Source: Fasciolopsis buskii
Lineage: Eukaryota > Platyhelminthes > Trematoda > Plagiorchiida > Fasciolidae
Length of the DNA: 64,000 nt
Assembly: GCA_008360955.1 (NCBI GenBank)
Contig: LUCM01001928.1
Span: 124,001-188,000 of the forward strand
Reading direction: 5' to 3'
The position numbers and the translations under genes are program-made. Shown in pieces: positions 1 to 11,500 of this stretch. The notes under the pieces were generated by a model. The model saw nothing but the letters and a program-made list of their open reading frames with translations. It was not told where the DNA came from and made no database searches. Numbering within the stretch: position 1 is the stretch's first letter; each line of letters begins with the position of its first letter.

Positions 1-2481
1 CTCCTCGGATTTCTGACCATCACAAAGAAAACGAAAACATAGAAGTAACGTATTCGTGTGGATGATGCATTATTCAATCTAGTTTGTCTTCACGACCTCC
101 AGTATTCATAGGCGGCTCTCATTTCGCCCAGAATCGTGAAGCAACTGCTGATGAAGCTCACATGGTACCCACCATTTCCTCACCTGTTTCCTGTGAGCAA
201 CACTTCCCGTTCCTGGTCTAAATTATCGGTTTACTATCCTTTAGTTGCACCTATAGTGAAACTGATTCGTTAACTAAGGCGCCCGGTTTTTCTCCTAGTC
301 ACGTCAATAGTACCTATTCACAGCTAAGTCATTGAAGTAATGTTTTGTTATCTGCTTCGCTGATTTCATTTCGGTTCCCCGTACACCGAGGAAATTTGTA
401 TTGACTCGGTTCTTTTCTGATGAATCAATAGTAAAAATACAATGTTTCTTTGTGGAGTATCACGTAAAGTATATATTCCGAATATGTCATTGGATTTTGA
501 TTAGAAAATGTCGATGTCAGTATACTCACATTACTGCAGTCCAATAATGTTCTTCCACGGAAACGTGAGATTAGAAATTACGATTAACTGCTATTTATTC
601 CAAGTCACTAGCATCATGGAACGTATCACATATCTAGTGAGCTCGCGTGTGATTCACCCTTGAAGCTATTCGAGCAAACGTTACATTTTGAATTCCGCGT
701 CCCTTCAGGGGGCATAGTAGTACAAAATCGTCTCGTGAGGATTGTAGATGGACGATGGGTAAAGTTCACTAAATGTAACCGCTGTAGCAAGTGAGCTCAA
801 AGCTGTTTAATCTGGCTACCCATCAGAGGGTGGTAAACTTCTGATCTAAAGCAGCGTCTGAACAAAGTTGGGTTTACCTCTCAGTGGTAAGTTTCGCATA
901 TGGATGGATGAACAAAATTTGCATGGAAGCACACGACTGGTTTCGCCGTCATCGCAGCTGTTCGGGTATGCGTACTCGGTATTCTTCTGTCCAGCCACCC
1001 TTATGCTAGTGCGTTTCTTTTTTCTGAAGGTTAGCCTTGCCTGACCGACGAAAATCCTCCCACGATTTGCCATGTGATTCTCATATGGACTCATTATCCA
1101 TTTACGCTCTTAACGATTTAAATAAGATTCTAGTGAGAAGGTTGGCTTTACGTTACAAGAAAAAAATCTATTGATTCTTCCATTTTTTTGACCCAGGCTC
1201 CCTACAAGCTAGAAAAAGTAGATGCCTTAGCAAACATAGGCTAATTTTGCAGTGTACTTGGCATTGTTCATCTAGCATTTCAGCTGCCCCCAGGAATGTC
1301 CATCTAATGTGATCAGTATTAGTTTTTATGTCCGAGGGATGCTGTGACCGAGTGAAAAGCCTTAGGAGACAGTTTTATCTCATTAGGATTCAACACACAC
1401 ATATGTTCACACAAAAGGACAAACTGTGAGTACATACCAGGTATCCAATACACACCAGGAGCTGAAGGCCGATATCAGCCAATAAGCACAGAAAGACTAA
1501 TTCGATTGGATACTGGCTAACGGGATTAGTACGCCAAGAAATGGATCAAAAATACTGAGACTGACTGGGTGACAGTGGCCTAGATGTGTAGTCGAACATG
1601 CCGTAACCATGTTATGCTTGCCTCAGTAGATTTTGAAAGACAAGTTTTCTTCCTGTATTCCTGTTAGGTCTATTGGGGATTCGCGGACACCGAAAGCCGT
1701 GATTTAGATGGTCAATTTATGAATACTAAACCACACTAAGTAGACAAGTTGCCTTATTTTAGCAATAGAAATTCCAGGAACTTGAATTCCATCCTAATTC
1801 CTGAATTACTTTGCAATGAAGTGGGGCTTAGTTGCCTTTTTAGTTTGCGCGATCGGACATGCACGGAATTTGTTGGTCGAGAAAAGTCTTTTAAATGCCT
1901 CGTTCCGTTTGCTTGCTGCCACGATCTGAATGGCTGAATCTGTTCCCGACAGACAGTAAAACCAGTCATAGCATTCCGAGGCAGAGATTCACCGAAACAG
2001 TTTTTAACATCGGGTCAGAAGTTTGATTACATTGCCCAACTTTTATCACAGCACAAGTGTGAAAGCAGTGTTTATAATTATTCCTGTTATCGGACTAGAT
2101 AACTGGGACCCCAATGAGACGTATATGTTATTTGATAATTCATTTTTCCATGATCAAAGCTATTTGGAAAGAGAAGTTTGAAGCATAAGACTGGGTGCCC
2201 AATTGTGAAGCATTTCACCTATTTTGTTCGAGAAGATATTGAGCCAGAGAAAATCTGTGCTAACTCACACGGACAGAAAAAACTCAAAAGAAACGGTTTG
2301 CATTTCACAGAGAAGGACTTTATTGCTGGCTTATGACAACAAACTATCTGGGATGCAAATTCGAAGCTAAGCAACGTCAAACTTTAAAGAAATCTGAGCT
2401 ACGAGTACCACAGCCTATTTAATGATAATGTGAAATGTCTCGGAATTTGTCGATGTGGGTCTGAGCACGAAGACTGTTTAC
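1..2481. other. Intron 11, no recognised content
   Basis: Intron downstream of exon 11. I looked on the minus strand for the next VWA exon (C...I.LITDG) and did not find it. At 13-42 the minus strand reads as a good acceptor (a T-rich tract followed by GGTCAG) leaving 12 bases of possible exon (KSEE) at 1-12, phase 0, but this is too short to judge. An open minus-strand frame at 846-1094 has a usable donor at about 876 but no family resemblance. Confidence 0.6.
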
Positions 2482-2571
2482 CTTATTCAATAGGCTGAAT
2501 GCTTCTTGCAAAGCGCGCTCGTAGGATGCCGTCCCGTTTGGAGCAAAGTTTTTGAACTTCCGAATCATGCG
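2482..2571 (-). CDS. CACNA2D3: CACNA2D exon 11: VWA domain, ALQEAFSLL helix
   Basis: 90-bp exon, phase 0 at both ends, donor AAG|GTAAAC, residues 325-354. The acceptor GGAAAAATGAATAG has a weak pyrimidine tract further upstream (TTTCTCCGTACCTGTT), but it is the only AG after an in-frame stop. It encodes KNFAPNGTASYERALQEAFS then LLNK. This is the VWA segment seen in vertebrates as L...A.G...L..AL.EAFN.L. N336-G-T is a sequon. The next conserved part (family pattern C...I.LITDG) is not found down to base 1, so the gene continues to the left of the window. Confidence 0.9.
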
Positions 2572-5500
2572 CTATTCATTTTTCCAACAGGTACGGAGAA
2601 AGCAGAGAAATGAAAAATAACAAATAAATACCGACTTTTTTTCGACTAAATAGACACAATGTGACAAAAATGTTGTCTGCTTGGTTTGGGTGCAACTGCG
2701 AATGGCGTAGCACAATTCTTCCCGGGTTTGGGGTTCTTGTTCTATTACAGCATGCTGCATTTTCGAAAAGTTAAATGGAATACGAAATCACGTGAGAATC
2801 ACAAGCAGATTTTATCCCGGGTTGTTAAAAATGACTTCTGAGGACAATAGTAAAGGAAACGAGAAGCGGGATGCAATCGCATTTTGACCGGACTATGATC
2901 ATTTAATTGTACCACACTAAACATGTTTAATACCAATTTTTATCCAGAAGAGAAGTGGTGGACAATGTAGTGGATGATCCAATAGCGGAGGAGTTGCAAA
3001 CTCTAGATTAAAATGCATGGGTATAACAACAATCTGAGCAATTACGAGAGCCATCTGTTCAAACCTCGTGCAATCCACCCAGTCACTAAAACTGACCGAT
3101 ATTCCATCTAAGCAGCCTCAGATAGGTGTTCAAGTGTCTAGTCCTCGTAATCACGGAAGATTTGGGCCTACCTGCTGTAGCATTTCTTGTTGCTTGCATA
3201 GAACTTTTTGTTCAAGAACCTAGTCCTCCCTCTGGCTTAGATCCGTATACACAGGGAAGAGGACAACCGGACTAATTGAGCTCATTTGTTTTAGACACTG
3301 TGATTCGACGTGGATCACGTGTACGTCACTTCCAATTCCGCGTTATAAAATCTACTCCGCTGTCCTTTCTCCCCGATTCAATTTGGTTTTAGCCACACGC
3401 AGTGTGATATGATGGCATAGTTATGAGTTACTCATGGTGAGCTTGTTTACCAACTTGCGTCATTCTCAATTTGTTGTGTGTTGTCAGAATAAGACTGAGA
3501 ATACAGATTGTCGGCTTTCACGACTCGGTAGTGAGCATATTCGTACTACTGGAAAGTAGTATGACCTGTTATCGATCATCAAGCGATTTGCCAAACTGAA
3601 GACGGAGCGCTGTTCTGTCAGTGACCGTTCAGTTTCGGGCAGTCTCACTCAGCAACAGTCGCAATGCATTGTGTTTTTATGACGCGAATTTATTGTGCCA
3701 TGTGTTTTACTAACATGTACCAGACAAATGAGAAAAAGCGTTAATAATGCATGCCCAAAACATTTGGAAAAGTTTTTTGCATTTGTTATTTTTCTTCTAC
3801 CAGACAGCCAATATCTGACACAGTTCGCTGTTTTCTACTATATACGAGTCTCCTCACCTATCTGCAGCAACTTGTGTCAACATTACGTATCGATTTTTAT
3901 GTCCGATTTACAAAAGACCGGTTGTGCTAAAGACCTAAGCATTTTCGGAATTGAAAATGTGAACTTTTAAGAATTAGCTAGTCAGTATTTCAAACCACAG
4001 GCCATAACTGATGTTGTTCGTTTTTCTCTGAATCTTTCTTGCCTCGTTATGAAGCAGGAATACTATTATGAAGTGTTGAAAACCGGTGAATGCAAGGGAT
4101 CTTCAGATCTTTGCACGGGAGTTAATCAACTCAATAGTTCTTAATTTGCCTCTGTATTAAAGCTAACCATTGACACAGTTTTGTCGACCAGATTTTGTCC
4201 GAGTTTGCAGGTAATAACATGTAAGATAAACTACATGCACAAACTGGCCAGACGGATGAGGTCGTGGCGTTCGGACCTGAAGGTCGCGGGTTCGAATCCT
4301 CCCACTGCCGGTCAACTTCCCCACTTGGCCACCCTCCGCTGGCCGTGGTCAGCTTCCTGAAAAGTGATGTGCACTGTTATTTCATTAATAAGGGAAGTAA
4401 AAGATAGAAGGGTGATTCATTTGTGCTGTTCAGGGTTGAACAGTAAACAAGTTCCCAGTTGATTTCAGTAACCGTGAAATCTTGTGAACCGGTCACATAT
4501 GTGTGTCTGCATGACTTCTCCATAGGTAAAAAGTTGGCAAATACTGACACTAAACAATATTCTCACGTTTAAGCACAAACCGTTTTTTGCATGGATAAGC
4601 TCATTGGTTTCTTGGAGTTTGGAAACAACGGACAAATTTGTCAGCGGCAAAACTTACGTATCAAGGGATCGTACATTTCCTGTCGAGAGACTAGGAGACT
4701 TATTTTCTTCATGAACCTAAGCGTCATATGGAAGTCGAGTACGTTCACGAGATTCATCTTGTATTATTTTCATGGATTTGCTTACTGGAATCACGTGACA
4801 TAAAAGAACTCAGTTTGAATTTAGCAAATGGGTTCGTTTGTGGTACTTACATCTTTATTCACTCTGGAAGCTTGAAGCAATCGATCTTCTACACTTGGGT
4901 CTGCATATTTTGGTATATCAGAGAACTGAAAATGAGCGTGGATGGACCAAGTTAGGCGAAATATTTGTATTAAATTTTCGTACAAACCAAATATGTTTGA
5001 AGCATATGCACTAGCAACTATTTGTTGGAGACTTAAGTAAACCAACAGAATTCATTTGAAGAGGATTTTGAAGTAAAAATCACTTTGACAGGACAGTTCT
5101 CGCTTCGCTCTACGATGAAAAACCTTGATATACACGGCTAAGGTGTAAAACAGCTGTGGAAGCACTTTATGGTCCGGTATGAGACACGGCTGTTTTGGAG
5201 CTACCAATTTTAGGTAGGTTCTGGTAGGATCAATTGAGTCAGGATTTATAACGCGGTGACCAACGACGGGCTGCCTACCAAATACATCCGCGGATGTTAT
5301 GCGGATTTATTCAATAGGAGAAGGGAATGCGGATAATCGCTATTGCATTCTAATTCATTGTTAGCGGTATTCTCAGAGAGAACTTGGTCAGGGATGCCAA
5401 ATCAGAATTTCATTTACCATAATCACGTTGAAAAAATCATTCTCTGTCAGCGTGTTCAATATTTCCGTCACTGTGGCATTTGATATGATATCGCTGCGAC

Positions 5501-8500
5501 CTTTCATGCTTCCACTCTTGTCCACCAAGATGATCATCTCCTTTGAATAGGCTGACGCTCCAAGGTACCTAGGATGACATAACAATTGAGGGAGATCAAG
5601 ATCGAGGGATATGAATGACATTTTTATGTTGTAATACCAAGCTGCATCGCATACAACTGGCCACAAATTATAAAAGGAAACAAGCATTCATTATGAACAG
5701 TTAAAACCTTCCGCTCATCTCTTGTTAATTTCACACTTATTTTGATGTAAACGAGGGCATCACCATGGTGATGACGGTGGTCATTTGCTTGCTACTCATT
5801 GCAAAGACACACTTTACGATAATGATGATAATCGGAAGGCAGAAGAGCACGATTTCGGTTACCCTCCTCATGGTGATTTTAGGGAATATGATGACGATGA
5901 TGATTCGAATAATGACGACACGGAAGACGATGATATTAAGAATGATGATGACGATTATTCAGTAAATTTTTACGACGATTCGAATAATTCAGGTTGGTAC
6001 GAATAAGATTTGGACGATGTTAACGACGAGTCAGAAAATGATTGTGATAATATTAATAATTATAATACTGGTAATACTAATTGTAATAGCAGCTAACAAT
6101 GCGAACGATAGTGATCTAATTGCAGATGGAGTCAAGCGCATCTTATGATTTTATTAAAGTGTCAGCATTTTCCTTCACGCGTGAGGAAGTATGCAGTTAC
6201 CGCAGCATTCCTCAGAATATTCGTTCTTGTTTCGACTTTGATTTTTACCAGCGATGTGTTTCTCACCAGTGCCGTTGGTTTCTCATGCATTCCGCGTAAA
6301 TGGCTTTTGTACCTTTTTCTGAAGAACTACGACTTCATGATCGAAAAGTTTTATATCCGTAACCCTGATGAGGTTGCTTGAAAATTTCCAGAATTAGCTT
6401 CAAACACACACACACACAGACCACAGTTCACCATCCGATCCCTCAAGGTCGCATGTACACGCCAGGATGAAATAACGCAATTTGGATAAAAAAAGAGCAC
6501 TTCTGTGTAGATCCTGCTAGACGACAGACCTAATGGAGCTTTGGTCACATTCACTGTTTGGTACTCAGTCCTCCTTATATGCGGTTGAGTATGTCATTCA
6601 TCTACGTGTTAGAAAAAAACACCGATCTAAGGTGAACAGCACAAATTAAGGGTTTTTATTTTTTTTACTTTCTTCATTAATGAAATAAAAATGTTCATCG
6701 CTTCTCAGAAAGAAGGCCGCGGCCATCAGCGGTTTGCCAGGTGGGGGAATTGAACGGTACTGGAAAAATTCGTACCGGCGACATTCACACCCAGACGCCA
6801 CGACCTTATAAACGTGACCACTGCCGTGCTTGTGAGTTGCTACCTTGGACTGTGCAGGACAAGATATCAAACCATTTTGAACAGTACTGACCGTCACTTC
6901 CAAATCGATCATCTCATACGTTCTTCGGATCGTTTGGTGCTGGTAAGCATTTTGAGCTTTCAAAACAAGACTCCGGAACACCTGGTCACGGTCTAATAAT
7001 TTTTTTCTTTACCTCTAACTAGCTGATTGCATCTGAGCTATAGCCAGGAAATATTACATCATTTTACTCATATTTTACAGCCTATCGTATTTTTGATCAT
7101 TATTTGTTCATCCGGTTTGTATTCGGACAACGTAAATAAGTGAATTAATAGAAGAATTCTAGGATTGACGCAAATGTGAAAGATTCCCGACTTGGGCAGA
7201 ATGCCTACCCAAGGATGGAGGCAGCCCACGTTTTTGTAACACTTATGTCCTACTAAATGAGCGACGAGGCCACCCCAATGAATTATGGTTTATTCATTGA
7301 CCTAATCCTGCTATGGAATTCATATCACCAAGCATTCACTGTAGTGGATGTCATGTACCAATGTTGTTTGAGCGGGTAATCGATAATACTTCGGCAAAAA
7401 GTCCGAGAGCCTTCCTGTGTGGCCTCGTAGTTCAGTCGATATGGCCCACGTGCTACGAATGAGTGGACTACGATCACGGAGAATTTTTAGTCTCCCCGGC
7501 GTGGGAAACTCCTCGTTCAAGTTACCTCAACATATTGTCAAATATGCAAAACCTGCTAAAACACAAGCCTAACCCAAAGCGTCTGATTAAAGAGGGACGA
7601 AAAACAGAATTCCTGACAAAATTTTGTTGGTATTTTGGCTCATTCGCTAAATTAAAGCAAGTATTGTTAGCTGCCATGCTGATTCTACCCTATTTACGGA
7701 AGCATTTGATTGAGATTGGAGTGCACTTGTTGCAGAAACTTCTCTCACGTACACAAATGCAAGTGCTTACCAAGGTTGTGAACGACAATCGAAGAAGTCT
7801 AGTTTCATTTCATCCAGCTGTATGCCCCACATTGCACCTAGAATTTGAAAACAAATCCATCCGTGAGTGGTACACATGACGAAAACATTACAACACCAAT
7901 TTAATTCATGACTTATCATCTATTTAGCTCTTCATCTCTTGCACCCCTGAGTCCATTAAAAGGGATCATAATGAGATAATCTTCAGAGAGAGGGAATCCG
8001 ACAGTCCCGGTCAAAGTAACACGAATTACACCCAGAATGCCATAACCTTTAGTATGTGATTTTAACTGTTTATTAGTGGCCTGTGAGAATGACGCCTTAT
8101 TCAGGGAACGAATGACGAGTTGTTTGGTAGAATTCGGACAAGATCCAGTTTCTGGCCATTTCAGCTAGGTTTCCGAGACAAATAGACCAACTGTAAAAAT
8201 GTTGCATCCTTCAGTTGAAAATACTACGCTTTGTAATGTGATCAGTCAGACTTGAACCACGGTTGGAATGTGACAAGTAGTCATTGTGAAACAGCTAAGA
8301 AGATTGTCGCTGTATGAACGCCTTCCAGCCTTGGGAGGTTAAAAAGATTGGCTTATGGTCACGGTTAATTTTGCGGACAAGTTAAATGTTGTGCACCGTA
8401 TTTTTGCCGCTAGTAGTATGATACGATATTTTTTGAAAGACTATTCATCGAGTGGCAATAGCGCTAATATGCAAACTATGTTCGTCGTGTTAAAGGCCTC

Positions 8501-11500
8501 CGTCCTACCCGGGTTACCTTCAGAATGATCACTTTTCAGTGGAAGCCAGCTGCTATGCATCAGCGGTCTGGGGCTGTCCAAATCACTAACGGATACGTGA
8601 GGCGCTATCAAGTGGTGAAGTTAAGCAAATCGTTGAAAGACCGCCCTGTAGCGTGATGACTACGACGTTCGCTTCCCAGTTCAGACGCTGTGCATATGCG
8701 CGGCTGATGATTACTAATAAGAATGAGATAGTTGAACAGTAGTGTCCCCATGGTTTCTCAGCGACGGGTTCAACACTGAACAATAATTTGTCGTTTCATC
8801 ATCCACTACTTGCGATAAAGAGGGCGAAAATACGCAACGAACTGCAGAGCATAGAAATCCCGTTTTAGATGGGACTGGCCAGTGGACGTTCTCTGCTCTG
8901 AGAAAGTTGTAATGCGGTTTATTCCCTCGTAAATGTTGAAGAACAAGATCAAATTGCACAGTGTATACGGGGTTACTTTGCTGCATTTTCGCAAAGGCAT
9001 ACTGCAATCATGGTGTATGTTTAAGTGGTAATTAATAACAGCGAACTATCTGCGAGTTCGGACCGTGAGAAAAGTGATAAACACCGAAATGGAGAAAAAT
9101 TGGAGATGGTGAGAGGACTACCATAGCACCGGTAGCCCATTTACGTTGCTTGAACAGATCAGAGTTGTGCAAAGCAATCGCAAGTTATTCGACGTCGCTA
9201 ACTAGACCTGCTTCAGTGAGGGAGTAAGTAATCATTAGCTAGTGCTTTCGCAGTAACACTTTTCTCTCAGGTTTTTTGTTCTAATCATCTGATCTTCTAG
9301 GGTTTAATTTCATAAGTTTCGCGATTTTTGCCACATGTCTCACAACCGGTTTATTTACCACTTTACTGACCACTAAGAAACCGAGTATACAACTCACAGA
9401 TATTTCATCTTTGTCGGGACTCACTGGCAGGGTGCAACAGCTGCACCGAATCTAAGTTTCTAACTCAGAAAAACGATTGCCGGTCAGAAGTTTAAACTTA
9501 ACGTTTCTATTTATGAAACTTTATCTAAGGCTACAGAACACATTCATTAGCCAATCAGATGAGGTGTTCACTTCACGGTCATTTTTTGCGGGTTCGCATC
9601 TCCGGGCGGGTACCATGGGAATGCACAGCTAGAGATTTCCAATAGGCCCCTCCAAGTTGTAAATGACCGTTGTTATCAAATGTAGAATGATTCTGCACAA
9701 CATGCAGTATTCTGCCATCCATGCCAAGATTTGTTTGACGTAAATATACCTTCTTTTTGCCTTTTTTGATGGGGTATTATGCGAAATTCTGTTTAACTTG
9801 CATGTACACAGTACTCTCAACGTGAAACACATAAATTTGGCCTAGATGACTGACGAATGCTAAGATGATGCTGCATCTTCGTAATTCAGAGTTTATTTGC
9901 TTTGTGGAAAGCAAAATTCTGATAAGATGTTTGTTTATTTGTAAATTCCAACTATGCTTTCACAGGGTTTCCCCAAACATTCCTGGCTGGGCATTCCGAG
10001 TCATTTAAGATAAAAGTAGTCGAGGGTTTTGAAACAAACAGTAGGGCTTTGTTTTTGTGGAAAACTCGACGAACACTTACCCGGATAATACTTGAAAAAT
10101 CCAGTGGCACTGCCGAAATACTGCCATTTCAGCGTACGATCAGAGGCCGCATTCTCTCGGAATACTTTGTCCAATCCCGCAGTCCAATTTCCGACTGTGA
10201 CCAGTTCTTGAGCTTGACGGACAAGTCCAGTGGGCAAAAGAAAGAAATATTTGATCTGTTGTTGAGCATTGTTTCGTAAGTTGCATGTTTTCCAACTGAC
10301 ACTACAAATTTTACTTTAGCCCGTCAACTGCGAAAAACAAAAACATTTGACGAAGCAGCTAGTCCAATTGCTGCAATTTCTTGACTCCCAAAATGTCCGA
10401 ATCTATGAAGTTGTGCCTGCCATGCCGTGTGCATAAGGGCTCGCTGATAGCCAAGCCCCAGGAAGACATCAAAACACTAGTAATATTTTGGTCATTTGTC
10501 TAAATTGTCTAAACACATGGGATCGATTGCAAAGAGCCACATTCAAGACCCCTGGTTAATTTATCCCTGGAAATTTTCAATTTTTGGAGTGTTTCCATGA
10601 TTTCCAAAGCCGAATTCCGGTGATTGTGAACTGTGAAAAGTGGTACCCATCGAACATTGCTGAATTCAACTTCACTGCGGCTCGATGGGAATGACGATAA
10701 GCAATAATCGGTTGCCTAACGCTGAGCGATGATGTTGATGTATACTCGAACCACTACAGTTTTCTCCTGGTTTGTTGAACCAGCCAGATAATAACCAAAC
10801 CAATACGATCACCCGATGGCTGTTCGTCCAAGTCTCAAACTATTCACAACATCCCGTTCGTGAAACCAGTGGCTATTCGGAACTGTGCATCATGAACAAA
10901 AAGCTGTCGAGAAATAAGCGGATGAAAATGTGGCTTATGTTATTGAAACCGAACCCAACGCAAACCTCTGTTGTAAAAAACCTGATGTTTTGTGCACAAT
11001 CTCAGGGCAATTTGTTCCTAACACAGCTGTGTTATCAAAGTAGCTCCTCTTTTTCGGGAAATCTACAAAGATATCGCTTGAACAATGATTAGAAATGCGA
11101 TTAACTAAATACCGTCATTTTTCTGAGGCTGTTTGGAATGCGAAAAAGGCGCTTTATTCATTGAGTGTTTCGAAGATGGTTGGGCACTTAGCTAACTCAT
11201 TTAGTAAGCTAGGCTTTAAAACTCCATTGAAAGGGTTCGGTTGTTGGAAGAAGAAGTGCCGACTGAGAATGCATGATGTAAGTTAGAACCATTTTCCTCG
11301 TTCGCTTTGCGGTGATCAGAAAAAAGTAAATTTGGACAAATTTGGTTGTTTTTTGTGTATATTCAACTAAGAAACGTTTATGGTTGTGATCTTTTAATTC
11401 AGAATCTAATGTAATTGCGCAGTTGTTGAGCCGTGTATTACCGGAAGGCAGAAGAAATCGCGTTTGGGCACGAGGAGATAAGTTTTCAAAATCACAAGTG

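Larger units (their letters stand above)
5569..7770. other. Intron 8
   Basis: Contains the GAT/AAT repeat, the CA microsatellite and the minus-strand SINE. The rest is unrecognised. Confidence 0.7.

Noticed and set aside
846..1094. Minus-strand frame with a usable donor at about 876 and a VLPC motif, considered as a VWA exon with the PC motif
   Set aside because: Residues after PC do not match the TLVQA pattern, and the true counterpart was found at 4851-4925, upstream in transcription order.
4243..4330. Functional tRNA gene suggested by an intact B box
   Set aside because: The A box is imperfect, no cloverleaf acceptor stem is apparent, and the sequence continues into a SINE body shared with other copies.
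6646..6981. 111-codon minus-strand open frame
   Set aside because: It is mostly the body and tail of a minus-strand SINE.
7463..7879. 138-codon plus-strand open frame
   Set aside because: It lies opposite exon 8 of the alpha-2/delta gene and its intron, with no recognisable domain; treated as an antisense shadow.
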